In this document: in pieces, positions 43,733 through 52,790 of the stretch
Layout: each line of letters begins with the position of its first letter
Position numbering within the stretch: the stretch's first letter is position 1
Source: Pyrinomonadaceae bacterium
GTDB taxonomy: Bacteria > Acidobacteriota > Blastocatellia > Pyrinomonadales > Pyrinomonadaceae
Assembly (NCBI GenBank): GCA_026129865.1
Contig: JAHCHG010000012.1
Coordinates: 1-64,000 of the forward strand
DNA: 64,000 nt
Direction of reading: 5' to 3'
The notes under the pieces: generated by a model
What the model was told of the DNA's origin: nothing
The model's input: only the letters and a program-made list of their open reading frames with translations
The model's database searches: none
Translations under genes and position numbers: made by a program

Positions 43733-44206
43733 TCAATCTTTCCGGTAACAGGTTTCGCCTTTTTCGTTTGCCAGGCAAATAAATTGCTTTCCGTATTCGT
43801 CTTCAGTTAAGCGCCATGTAAACGTTTCGTTTTCAAGCACGTGATTCTTCTCTTTATTCGAGCGCGGCGAACAGCTGTATGTGTTGCGCCAAAAATTCTT
43901 CGACGGAACAAGCGTTATCTGGTCGCCGTCGACCGTGACCTTTCCGCGTTTATCGTTGAACAGATCGGTCGTGCATCCGTACATTGTCGATTTCATATAA
44001 CCGATAAATTCGAACCGTCCGTCCGCGAAAAACTTATAAGTAAACGTCGAACCGTTGCTCGCCGTCGTTTGTCCCGTCGTCGTATTTTTCTCCTGCAGCA
44101 TTGAAACGTTTCCGGTTTTCCATTCGCCGGTTAAACTTTCCGGAACCGATTGTCCATACGCGCCGACGCCGGCAGCAAGGAATATAGTTAATACCAAGAT
44201 CTTCAT
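43733..44206 (-). CDS. Secreted small beta-rich protein, unknown function
   Basis: 157 residues from the ATG at 44206 (preceded by GAGGAG). Signal peptide 'KILVLTIFLAAGVGAYGQ'; mature part begins 'PESLTGEWKTGNVSM' and resembles lipocalin-like secreted proteins ('FKFFADGRFEFIGYMKSTMY' style, with 'KVTVDGDQITLVPSKN'). Four or more Cys residues suggest disulfides. No catalytic motif. Family not recognised. Confidence 0.7.
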   Translation of the reverse strand: MKILVLTIFLAAGVGAYGQSVPESLTGEWKTGNVSMLQEKNTTTGQTTASNGSTFTYKFFADGRFEFIGYMKSTMYGCTTDLFNDKRGKVTVDGDQITLVPSKNFWRNTYSCSPRSNKEKNHVLENETFTWRLTEDEYGKQFICLANEKGETCYRKD

Positions 44207-44376
44207 AACGTTCTCCTCGAAAATTAGTGCGGCAATTGCCTTCAAAAAGTAACGCGCAGAATTTTCCGCCATCAGATCAACAAAATCAGCGCAAAAATGT
44301 AATTTCGGTTAAATTCTTTGCTTCGTGGTGCTATTATTAGTCTCTAATTTTTTTCGAATGTTGAACGATCCTCCGG

Positions 44377-47300
44377 ATGAAAAGCGAAAGTGAAACAAAA
44401 TCTGATCCTCTGATCGGTCGTCGTGTCGGTGTTTACGAACTTAAACGTAAACTCGGCGGCGGCGCTGAAACTGCGGTTTATCTCGCTCATCGGGCGGACG
44501 GCGAATTTCGCCAAACCGCAGCTGTAAAGTTGATGCACAGCGCGGACGAATCTTCGATCGAACGATTTCGCCGCGAAAGACAGATCATTGCATCGCTCGA
44601 CCATCCGAACATCGCATTTTTCCTGACCGGCGGATCAACCGCGGACGAAATTCCATATTTCGTAATGGAATTTGTCGACGGATCGCCGCTTATCGAATTT
44701 TGTTCGAAGGATGAAGTCGGACTTCGCGACATCATTTCGCTGACGACCCGGATCTGCGACGCGGTCGAAGCAGTTCACCGGCAGAACATCGTCCATGGCG
44801 ATCTGAATCCCGAAAATATAATTGTAAAACCGGGCGGCTCACCCAAACTTCTCGATTTTGGAAGCGCTGTTCAGCAGGGAACCCGAAGCGAAAGGCGCTC
44901 TGACCGCGAATATGCTTCTCCGGAACAGATTGCCGGAAAAGAGCTTACGACCGCGTCTGATGTCTATTCGCTCGGTCTGATCTTTTACCGGCTTGCTACG
45001 GGACATTCTCCTTCACCTGCGAATCAAGGCGAAAACGGCATTTCCATACCCGTCGAGCTGTCCATGTCAAATGAGCCGCTCGCCGCCGATCTGAAAAAGA
45101 TAATTCTCAAATCTCTTCGCAAAGATCCCGGCGAACGATATGCCTCGGCAGCAAAATTGGCGGATGATCTTCGGCATTTTCTCGCAGGCGAACCGATCGA
45201 CGCTGAAGTTTTTCCGCAAAAACCGCGTGCGGTGCGAAAGATCAATGAAAATTCGGTTGCTATTCTTCCGTTTAGAATGATCAGTCCTGATGCTTCAGCG
45301 CTGTCCGACGAACAGTTTCTCGGCGTCGGACTGGCAGACGCGCTTGTTTCACGACTTAGCGGCACCGCGCGGCTCGTTGTCCGTCCGACCAGTTCGGTGC
45401 TGCCGTTTGCCGGAACCGATCCGGTCGCAGCCGGCAAAAAGATCGGCGTCAGACATATTCTCGACGGTTCGATCCGGCGCGCCGGCGACCGCATCCGCGT
45501 TACGGTTCAGCTGCTTGATGTTAAGAAAAACGCGTCCGTTTGGGCAGAAAAGTTTGACGAGGATTTCTCCGATGTTCTGGAACTTGAGGATCGGATAGCA
45601 GAAAAAGCTGCGGAGATCTTGCTTCCGCATTTGACCGGGAAAGAACGGAAACGTCTCGAAAAACGAAGCACGAACGAACCGCGCGCGTATCAGGCTTACT
45701 TGCGCGGGCGTTATTTTGCTAACCAATTTTCGGATGAAGCACTTGCAAAAGCATTCGCCGGGTTCGAACGCGCTATCGAGTTAGATCCGGGCTATTCACT
45801 TCCTTATATCGGCATTGCGGATCTGTACGTCTGGTCTGTTATCTTCGGCGAAATTCCGAGCCGTGAGGGTTTTCCGAACGCGAAAATGGCGATCGAAAGA
45901 GCGCTGGAACTAGACGAATCGCTCGGCGAAGCATATGCGATCCTTGCATTTATCACGCTTCTTTACGAATGGGATTGGAGTGAAGCGGAAAAATTGATCG
46001 AAACCGCCATTGAATTGAACCCTAATTATTTTTTCGCACACGAAGCCCGCGCAGCGATCCTTGCTTCGCAGGGAATTTCGAAATCTGCGCGCGTTGAGAT
46101 CGTTCTGGCAGAACAGCTCGACCCGATGTCGCCGCGTGCGAAATTGATGACAAGCTGGATCATGTATCAGACGCGTAATCACGCCGCGGCGGTTTCTAAG
46201 GCGCGCCAGGCTAATGAAATGCAGGAAGAATTTGCCCAGGGTTTGCTGCATCTTGGCAATGCACTTTCATCTAACGAAAATTTGGAAGAGGCGGTTAAGG
46301 TACTTAGAAGATCTGTCGAACTCTGGCAAAATCCGGGAATGCCGCTGTATCTGCTCTGCTTTGCACTGGCTGCAGATGGTCAGCCGAATGCGGCGCGCGA
46401 AGCTTTGAATGATATCTTGAAGCTTTCGGAAGAGCGGTTCGTTATGCCGTATTTTATCGCGATGGCGTATGCGGCGGTCGGCGAAAATGATCTGGCGTTC
46501 GATTGGTTCGAAAAGGCGGTTCAAGACCGCAATGTTTGGATGATCTGGTTCGGCACCGATCCGAAACTCGATGATCTTCGACGCGATCCGCGGTTCGAAG
46601 CAATTTTTGCGAAAACCAACAATCCGCTTTCACGGGGAAACAAACACCGCGCCGGCGATCAGCCGGGAAGAAAAAGATCGATCGCAGTGCTGCCGTTTCA
46701 AATATTAAATCCTGCGACAGCGCCGGACCCGGATGACGATTATTTGAGCATCGGTCTGGCGGACGCGCTGACAATGCGGCTTTCAAACGTTCGCCGCTTT
46801 ATCGTACGACCGACCAGTTCGGTGCTGTCTTTTGCAGATTCGGATTCGCTTAGGTCCGGGCAGCGCCTGAATGTCGATTTCGTTCTCGAAGGAAATATTC
46901 GCCGCTTGAACAAGAGAATTCGTGTTACTGCGCAGGTACTGAATGTTCAAAGAAACTCGACGCTCTGGGCGGAGCGCTTTGACGAGAATGTAACGGATGT
47001 ATTAACGCTGGAAGATCGAATTTCCGAGCGGGTTGCCAAATGCCTGCTTCCGCGGCTTTCCGGTGAGGAAATACGTCGGCTCGGCAAGCGCGGAACCGAT
47101 TCGCCGGAAGCCTACGAAGCGTATATGCGCGGGCGTTATTTCTGGAACCAGTTCACATCTGAATCGTTTTTGAAAACCATCAGAGAGCTCGAAAAAGCGG
47201 TAACGATCGACCCGAACTACGCAAAAGCACACGCTGCGATCGCAGATTTTTACAATTGGTCGACGATCTACGGGCTTTTTCCATCAAATGAAACCGCGCC

Positions 47301-48075
47301 GCTGGTCTATAAGAGTGCGAACCGTGCTCTCGAGATAGACAATTCGCTTGCCGAAGCTTATTCGGCGATCGGTCTTTATTATTCTGGCAGATGCGCACAT
47401 GAAAAAGCCGAGGAAAATTATCGCCGTTCCGTTAAACTTTCGCCGAATTATTCTCTCGCTCACGAATGGCTGGCGGCGACGCTCGTCGGAACCGGTCGAT
47501 TCGACGAAGGACTTCGCGAGATCGACCTGGCTGAGCGGCTCGATCCGCTTTCGCTCCGCGCCAAAACTTTGACCGCCTGGACGAAATATCAGGCGCGGCG
47601 TTATCAAGATTCATTAAAAAAAGCCTGCGAGATAATTTCGCTCGACCCGAATAATCCGCAAGGCTATCTGCAGCTTTCAAATGTTCAGATCCAACTTGGG
47701 ATGTATCCCGACGCGGTAGAAAATTCAAAAAAAGCCGTGGAAATGATGCAGCCTTCGCCGATGCCGGTTTATACATATTGTTTCGCCCTTGCCGGAGCGG
47801 GAGATATGACCGGGGCGAGATCATTCGCTGACGAACTTCTCACTAGATCTAAGTCTTCTTATGTTATGCCGTATTTTATTGCCATGGCACATGTTGCGGT
47901 GAAAAATTTCGACGTTGCTTTTGAATTTTTTGAACGATCGCTTGCTGAAAATAATCAGTGGTTGCTCTGGTTTGCGACCGAACCCAAACTCGATATCATT
48001 CGCAACGACCAACGTTATCCGGCGCTCCTCGAAAAGATCAATCCGCCGATGTTCAAAATGCTGGCGGCGTCCTAA
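44377..48075 (+). CDS. Serine/threonine protein kinase with duplicated TolB-like/TPR modules
   Basis: 1232 residues. Kinase domain about 18-275: Gly loop 'LGGGAETAVY', Lys51 in 'AAVKLM', catalytic Asp142 in 'VHGDLNPENIIV' (HGD instead of HRD), Asp160 in 'LLDFGSA', and 'YASPEQIAGKELTTASDVYS'. Then two copies of a module of about 470 residues (about 288-755 and 770-1225). Each has a TolB-N/adenylate-cyclase-associated part ('SVAILPF', 'GLADALVSRL', 'VRPTSSVLPFAG', 'SVWAEKFDE') and TPR repeats. No membrane helix is visible, so it is likely cytoplasmic and assembles partners through the TPRs. The tandem duplication is unusual; single-module versions are common in Acidobacteriota. Confidence 0.93.
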   Translation: MKSESETKSDPLIGRRVGVYELKRKLGGGAETAVYLAHRADGEFRQTAAVKLMHSADESSIERFRRERQIIASLDHPNIAFFLTGGSTADEIPYFVMEFVDGSPLIEFCSKDEVGLRDIISLTTRICDAVEAVHRQNIVHGDLNPENIIVKPGGSPKLLDFGSAVQQGTRSERRSDREYASPEQIAGKELTTASDVYSLGLIFYRLATGHSPSPANQGENGISIPVELSMSNEPLAADLKKIILKSLRKDPGERYASAAKLADDLRHFLAGEPIDAEVFPQKPRAVRKINENSVAILPFRMISPDASALSDEQFLGVGLADALVSRLSGTARLVVRPTSSVLPFAGTDPVAAGKKIGVRHILDGSIRRAGDRIRVTVQLLDVKKNASVWAEKFDEDFSDVLELEDRIAEKAAEILLPHLTGKERKRLEKRSTNEPRAYQAYLRGRYFANQFSDEALAKAFAGFERAIELDPGYSLPYIGIADLYVWSVIFGEIPSREGFPNAKMAIERALELDESLGEAYAILAFITLLYEWDWSEAEKLIETAIELNPNYFFAHEARAAILASQGISKSARVEIVLAEQLDPMSPRAKLMTSWIMYQTRNHAAAVSKARQANEMQEEFAQGLLHLGNALSSNENLEEAVKVLRRSVELWQNPGMPLYLLCFALAADGQPNAAREALNDILKLSEERFVMPYFIAMAYAAVGENDLAFDWFEKAVQDRNVWMIWFGTDPKLDDLRRDPRFEAIFAKTNNPLSRGNKHRAGDQPGRKRSIAVLPFQILNPATAPDPDDDYLSIGLADALTMRLSNVRRFIVRPTSSVLSFADSDSLRSGQRLNVDFVLEGNIRRLNKRIRVTAQVLNVQRNSTLWAERFDENVTDVLTLEDRISERVAKCLLPRLSGEEIRRLGKRGTDSPEAYEAYMRGRYFWNQFTSESFLKTIRELEKAVTIDPNYAKAHAAIADFYNWSTIYGLFPSNETAPLVYKSANRALEIDNSLAEAYSAIGLYYSGRCAHEKAEENYRRSVKLSPNYSLAHEWLAATLVGTGRFDEGLREIDLAERLDPLSLRAKTLTAWTKYQARRYQDSLKKACEIISLDPNNPQGYLQLSNVQIQLGMYPDAVENSKKAVEMMQPSPMPVYTYCFALAGAGDMTGARSFADELLTRSKSSYVMPYFIAMAHVAVKNFDVAFEFFERSLAENNQWLLWFATEPKLDIIRNDQRYPALLEKINPPMFKMLAAS

Positions 48076-48086
48076 ACTACTTGAAT

Positions 48087-48530
48087 TTAAGGAATTTCGC
48101 CGATCTCCTCATATCCGTAACCTTTGTTAAGAACCCATTTTCCGCTGGTAAACTTCTGCAAATTTGCAACGATATGTTTCTCAGCCCATTCCTGCGGAAA
48201 GTCAATGTCGGTTCGACCGATGCTCATTCCTTTTGCGTAATTGATATATTCGCGCAAACCGGATTCATCATCGACGAAAATGAGATGCGACTCGGGTTCC
48301 GATCTGTGAATCTCGGCTGCCAGAGCGAGAAGTTCGTCGCGCGAAAGTCCTTGCGGAACAAGGTAATATGAAAAATTTAGTCCCTTAAACGAATAGCTTT
48401 CGATCTTTTCGGGCTTTCGCACGTTGTCCCCGCTGCCTTTTAGATCTAACCAGCCGCATCCGGAAACGATAAATATCAGGAGCGCTGCTGCGATCGGGAA
48501 AGACCCGGCTTTCGAAATTCGAATTTTCAT
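48087..48530 (-). CDS. Putative lipoprotein, unknown function
   Basis: 147 residues. Signal with lipobox 'LLIFIVSGCGWLDLKG' (Cys of VSGC), so it is probably membrane anchored. The remainder is alpha/beta ('SYSFKGLNFSYYLVPQGLSR', 'HLIFVDDESGLREYINYAKG') without a known motif. It lies 13 bp downstream of the second lipase gene on the same strand and may belong to the same transcript. Confidence 0.7.
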   Translation of the reverse strand: MKIRISKAGSFPIAAALLIFIVSGCGWLDLKGSGDNVRKPEKIESYSFKGLNFSYYLVPQGLSRDELLALAAEIHRSEPESHLIFVDDESGLREYINYAKGMSIGRTDIDFPQEWAEKHIVANLQKFTSGKWVLNKGYGYEEIGEIP

Positions 48531-48543
48531 AATTTAGATCTCC

Positions 48544-50847
48544 TTAAATCGCATTCATCCATGACGCGACGATCGCTTCCAGTTCTCTTTCCGACGTATT
48601 TACAAGCCGGAGTTTCCAGGTTCCGGTTTCCACGGGTCTATTTACCATCATCGACCGAAACCAAGCGTTCGCGTCCGGCGTTTTCGCGAGATTCTTCGCC
48701 TCGACCGCACCGTTTGGACCGATCAGAGTCGCCGAAATGTCGCTCGAAGCCATGAAGGTCAGTCCGAAATTCGCCGCCTTTTCTACCGGAATTTCTATCT
48801 CGATCGTCTGTTTCGCCGGCAGCTTGACCGCTTTCGCAAAACTTGGTCGCAGATCTCCATCGAGGTTTTCACGATTTGCCGACAGGTCGATCGCCGGCGA
48901 GTCGGTATTGTCAGAACTCGGACCGCGACCGGTGCCGGAAAAAGCGAATTGCGAAGCAAAACTCTGTCCGATCGTTCCCGGATAATTCGGCAGATCGGGA
49001 ACCGCCGGATTGTGGTCGCCTTTCGGACCGATCGCCAGCCGCGGTTTAACAAAGCTTGAAAAATCGGCTGTTCCGGTCAGATCCGTATGAATATTTTTTG
49101 ATTCGGCATTGTCCTTGATCTTCCATTTCGCCGACGGAACAGGCACGACACCGTCATTCCAGACGACCGTTTTACACATCGTCGGCAGGGGATTTCCGGC
49201 AAGGACCGAGAATTTTACGCCTTTCCGGTTTACGTTTACGCGATTAAAGTCTCCGACGACATCCTGGCGCAGCTGGCGGACCGCTTCGACATTTTTCCCC
49301 AGAGACTCGAACGCAAAATTCATTACATCGGCGCACGGGCTTCCCATATTCGGCGTGCCGAGCATTACAAGATGCGCGATCTGCGGGCGACCGTCTTCAT
49401 AATTGGGCGGCATAAATTGATGAATATAGTGCCGCGAGATCAAACCGCCCATCGAATGCGCGACGATGTCGACATGCCACGCGTTTCTGTCTTCCTGCGC
49501 ATAGCGAATATATTTCCCGAGCTGCTGCGAGTTTTCGAAGATGGAATTTGTCGGATCGGTCGACAGAAATGCACCGCCCGTGTTCATAATTCCCTTATCC
49601 GGCTTTTCGCCGACCGGAAAAGCCTTCCAGTCGTACGAATGCGTCATGGTCAAAATATTTTGCCATGGTTCCCAGGCGAGCCAGCTGCTCCATAATCCGT
49701 GAACCAGAACGACCGGTTTCGGCGCGACCTTCAGATTTTTCGTCAGTTCGTCAACTTTTTTGCCGTTTTCTTCGAGTTCCACTTTTATTCGCTGAAGCAT
49801 TCGCGGACGACCGTCGTCAAACCATGCATAGCCGCTGGAGTCCCAGACAATTTCGACCTCTTTCTCTTCGCCGGCTTCGATCATTACCGAAGCTTCGCCG
49901 TTTTCGAGCAGTCCGTCCGGTCGTCCGCCGTCCCATTTATCTCCTTTATAGGTTTCCTTAAATTTGAGGTCAGCGTATTTCGTTTCGCCCGAGGCATTTA
50001 AGATTTTTGCTTTGATCTTTACAAAATTTCCGTCGACCGTACCTTTTTGTTCCGAGATCTCTTTCCAATCGTTCCAGTTCGGAAATTTCATGTCCTCAAA
50101 ATCCAGCGCGATCAAACGCAGGGGCGCGCCGCATTTTTGCAGATTCCACGTGATAGTTTCAGTTACATTTTGAAAAGTCTGCGAAAAGGTGCCCGAGATC
50201 CGGTTCGGATCTGATGGATTAATGCGATGCGAGCCGTCGCTTACCAGCGAATTCCCTTCGATCGTAGTTTCCGTCGGCGGCATTGAGAGATTCTTGCCTT
50301 CCTTCGGCTTACATTGACCGCTGTAACTCGAACTTTGCGATCCCGATGTCTTGCCTTTGATCGGCGGAATTCCGACGCTGACCGAATATGTTCCGTCGCT
50401 GTTCACTCCGACCGTGACGTTTGCGTCGTCGGCGCCGGAACCGCTTGTTTCGGTACGCGAGATCGATTCGCCCCGCATATCGCGCCAGGTTTTGCCCTGA
50501 TCACAAGAGTTTCGTTCGACCGCCGAAATTTTTTCAATCGATGTAAATGAATGATTTATTCGTGCTTTGCCGATGCTGCTTCCGTTTCGTTCGGGCGATT
50601 CGACGACCGACACGCTGGCTTTGTAATCGTATTTCATCTGCCAATCGGTCGTATCGCGTCCTCGACCCGAAACGCGTTCGACGGTTTTGTTGTCGGACAT
50701 GTTCTGCGTGCGCGTGTATGTTACAACCCCGGTCCAGGCACCCGAACATTTTTGCGCCGAAGTTTTAGATTTTGTCTGGGCAGCGGCAGGCAAATTTCCG
50801 AAGGCAAGTGTGAAAACGATTAAGAATATATATACTGATCGACGCAT
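48544..50847 (-). CDS. Secreted alpha/beta-hydrolase (lipase/PGAP1-like), paralog 2
   Basis: 767 residues, same domain order as the paralog at 40872: signal peptide ('VYIFLIVFTLAFGNLPAAAQ'), long N-terminal region, Ig-like part ('VKIKAKILNASGETKYADLK'), hydrolase with 'KPVVLVHGLWSSWLAWEPWQ', nucleophile 'VDIVAHSMGGLISRHYIHQF', 'LVMLGTPNMGSPCADVM', then a PPC-like C-terminal domain ('TIEIEIPVEKAANFGLTFMA'). AHSMGG replaces AHSLGG. The two paralogs align over their full length, indicating local gene duplication. Confidence 0.88.
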   Translation of the reverse strand: MRRSVYIFLIVFTLAFGNLPAAAQTKSKTSAQKCSGAWTGVVTYTRTQNMSDNKTVERVSGRGRDTTDWQMKYDYKASVSVVESPERNGSSIGKARINHSFTSIEKISAVERNSCDQGKTWRDMRGESISRTETSGSGADDANVTVGVNSDGTYSVSVGIPPIKGKTSGSQSSSYSGQCKPKEGKNLSMPPTETTIEGNSLVSDGSHRINPSDPNRISGTFSQTFQNVTETITWNLQKCGAPLRLIALDFEDMKFPNWNDWKEISEQKGTVDGNFVKIKAKILNASGETKYADLKFKETYKGDKWDGGRPDGLLENGEASVMIEAGEEKEVEIVWDSSGYAWFDDGRPRMLQRIKVELEENGKKVDELTKNLKVAPKPVVLVHGLWSSWLAWEPWQNILTMTHSYDWKAFPVGEKPDKGIMNTGGAFLSTDPTNSIFENSQQLGKYIRYAQEDRNAWHVDIVAHSMGGLISRHYIHQFMPPNYEDGRPQIAHLVMLGTPNMGSPCADVMNFAFESLGKNVEAVRQLRQDVVGDFNRVNVNRKGVKFSVLAGNPLPTMCKTVVWNDGVVPVPSAKWKIKDNAESKNIHTDLTGTADFSSFVKPRLAIGPKGDHNPAVPDLPNYPGTIGQSFASQFAFSGTGRGPSSDNTDSPAIDLSANRENLDGDLRPSFAKAVKLPAKQTIEIEIPVEKAANFGLTFMASSDISATLIGPNGAVEAKNLAKTPDANAWFRSMMVNRPVETGTWKLRLVNTSERELEAIVASWMNAI

Positions 50848-51031
50848 AATTACTCTCCAAAAGATTACGCGAAAAATTTGTGTGGATCAGATCAATCGAA
50901 TCGATAAATTTCAGGAGCAAATCTTGAAAGTATATGACTTAGCTCAGCACATATTTCGACTGTCGAACCTGGCGAAATTTGTATCTTTTAGAACGGCAGC
51001 GGCTGACTTGCACAGCCGGTCTCGATATGAA

Positions 51032-51418
51032 TTACTTGATAGAAATCTCTAGCGTATATTTTGCGGATCTGTCGGTTCCGATAAGTATCGAATATTCACC
51101 GCTTTCCGGCAGTTTTCCGGTCCAGCGCAGGACGCCGTCGGCATTTTCGAGAATTCCTTCAGTCGGTGAAAAGATAGTAAAGGAGGTCGCGTTGCCGGTC
51201 GTCAAAGTTACCCTCATTGTTTGACCTTTTTTTGCCGCAAAAGAATAGTTGTGACTTGTACCGAGTTCAATTCTCCGGGCGATCGATGTCGAGGTTTTGC
51301 CTCGTCCAAAACGCACGCTGTAATTTATTTCCTGGTCTTGTTCGCGCTCCTGGGCGCTTACGTTGATCGATCCGAACGCCGCAAATGTTAGAAATAAAAT
51401 GAATACAAATTTATGCAT
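51032..51418 (-). CDS. Secreted PPC-like domain protein
   Basis: 128 residues. Signal peptide ('FVFILFLTFAAFGSINVSAQ'), then a single beta domain resembling the bacterial pre-peptidase C-terminal (PPC) domain ('YSFAAKKGQTMRVTLTTGNA', 'WTGKLPESGEYSILIGTDRS', 'YTLEISIK'). Stand-alone PPC-like proteins of this kind are common in Blastocatellia. Its start overlaps the end of the upstream membrane protein gene by 8 bp. Confidence 0.78.
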   Translation of the reverse strand: MHKFVFILFLTFAAFGSINVSAQEREQDQEINYSVRFGRGKTSTSIARRIELGTSHNYSFAAKKGQTMRVTLTTGNATSFTIFSPTEGILENADGVLRWTGKLPESGEYSILIGTDRSAKYTLEISIK

Positions 51419-51788
51419 GTTTAACTCCCGATGTTTTCAAAAATGCCGCGGCAAACAGGACACCAAGTGCTAGATCCATCATTCCGAAGACAAGTACGGC
51501 TGCCGCAAGCCTGCCGGCGTTGAATAAAATCACGGTCGCCAGAGAAAAGCTGAGCTTTTCCAGAACGGCGGCGATCATGAACAAGCGATATCTCACGGGA
51601 TCGAGCGCGATCGTTAAAAACACAACCTGAAATGCCGCCGCGACGCCGATAAACCCGTAGAAATATTCCGGATGCGTGATCGCCGGCGGAAAATCGCGGT
51701 TTAAGCTTGATTCCATAAAATACTGCGGAAGAAGCATTAACAATCCCGTAATTCCTGCAAACGCAAAGACTAATCTTGCAAATTTCAT
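51411..51788 (-). CDS. Four-TM membrane protein, unknown function
   Basis: 125 residues with four hydrophobic segments ('VFAFAGITGLLMLLPQYFME', 'YFYGFIGVAAAFQVVFLTIA', 'LFMIAAVLEKLSFSLATVIL', 'LAAAVLVFGMMDLALGVLFA'). The layout resembles DoxX-like or related small membrane proteins but no defining motif is present. It overlaps the upstream metallopeptidase gene by 4 bp (ATGA) and the downstream gene by 8 bp, so the three form a tight operon. Confidence 0.75.
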   Translation of the reverse strand: MKFARLVFAFAGITGLLMLLPQYFMESSLNRDFPPAITHPEYFYGFIGVAAAFQVVFLTIALDPVRYRLFMIAAVLEKLSFSLATVILFNAGRLAAAVLVFGMMDLALGVLFAAAFLKTSGVKHA

Positions 51789-52735
51789 TTGAATTTCTCC
51801 TCATAACCGCTGTCCGCGAGAAACTTTTTGAAATCTTTTATTTCCAGGATCTGTTTGACCGCCGCTTTTTTATCGCTGCTTCTTTCATAAAAGCTCTGCG
51901 CGATCTTGTACCCGATGTAATAACCCAGATCAGCAGGTCTGTCTTTAGCCTCGTTTCCCTGATAAAGCCAGTTGCTGACATCATTGCCGTTCATCTCCGT
52001 CTTGAATTCCTTCCAAAGCTCCGCCTCTATCGGATCGCCGTACTCGTGCAGTTTGCCGTTTATATGTCCGCCCGCGATCAGCGACGCGATAAAATCTGCC
52101 GCCCCTTCACTGATCGAACGGCGGAGCAAAGTCTGATCGTCTGCCGGGTGATCTTGTTGATAATGAACAAGTTCATGCGCAACGATAAAAGGGATTCGTT
52201 CCATGCTGTCCAGAACCGCTTTGTGCCAATCCGAAAAGTTGCTCATGTTCGTTTCGCCGGTTTTCGCGTACATTTCAATTCCGATCAGCAGCCCGGTTTT
52301 GGTCAATGTTCCGCCTGAATTCATTCGCCCGACGAGAAAATAAACGTCCGGGAAAACCGCTTCAGGATAAATTTCCTTCAGATTTTGAAACGACTTTCTG
52401 ATCTTGGGCTCAAACGAATCAAGCTTTGCGCTTTGTCCCCGCATTGCGGAGTAGTATTTCGGAGCGTAATTGATCGTATTGACCAGTTCGCATGAGTTTC
52501 CGATTCGAACACGCCAGAATTCCTTCAACCCGGCGCTTCCCTTTTTCAGATATTCGTCGCGATAGACGACGAGGTCGTTTTCGGCGGTAGCTTTGTCGTA
52601 CGCTTTCCAAAACAGAGCGATGTCGGAAGTTACGATCTTTGCCGCTGCGGGATCACGATTAACTTCCGCATTTTCGCTTTGCGCCGAAACGTTTATGGAA
52701 AGCGTAAGAACGAATAATAAAAGTAGAGCTTTCAT
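51785..52735 (-). CDS. Secreted zinc metallopeptidase-like protein (DUF2268/GldB-like)
   Basis: 316 residues from the ATG at 52735, which begins the signal peptide 'KALLLLFVLTLSINVSAQ'. The zinc motif 'IPFIVAHELVHYQQDH' (HExxH) and, downstream, 'SISEGAADFIASLIAGGHIN' (Glu as probable third ligand) fit predicted Zn-dependent proteases. 'FLVGRMNSGGTLTKTGLLIG' is also seen in this family. Expected to act in the periplasm or outside. First gene of a three-gene overlapping operon. Confidence 0.85.
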   Translation of the reverse strand: MKALLLLFVLTLSINVSAQSENAEVNRDPAAAKIVTSDIALFWKAYDKATAENDLVVYRDEYLKKGSAGLKEFWRVRIGNSCELVNTINYAPKYYSAMRGQSAKLDSFEPKIRKSFQNLKEIYPEAVFPDVYFLVGRMNSGGTLTKTGLLIGIEMYAKTGETNMSNFSDWHKAVLDSMERIPFIVAHELVHYQQDHPADDQTLLRRSISEGAADFIASLIAGGHINGKLHEYGDPIEAELWKEFKTEMNGNDVSNWLYQGNEAKDRPADLGYYIGYKIAQSFYERSSDKKAAVKQILEIKDFKKFLADSGYEEKFK

Positions 52736-52743
52736 TGTCTTTG

Positions 52744-52781
52744 TTAAAAAGAAGGGGCTGAACCCGCACGCGAATTCAGCC
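52744..52781 (-). terminator. Possible intrinsic terminator, minus strand
   Basis: Minus-strand stem GGCTGAA / TTCAGCC with a 12-nt loop, then CCTTCTTTTT. Sits 10 bp after the stop of the gene at 52791. Confidence 0.55.
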
Positions 52782-52790
52782 GGAAATAGA

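Noticed and set aside
51549-51570. Copy of the GGAAAAGC palindrome inside a coding region
   Set aside because: GAAAAGCTGAGCTTTTCC resembles the palindrome at 2762 but encodes an ordinary membrane helix turn, lacks the flanks, and could be chance.
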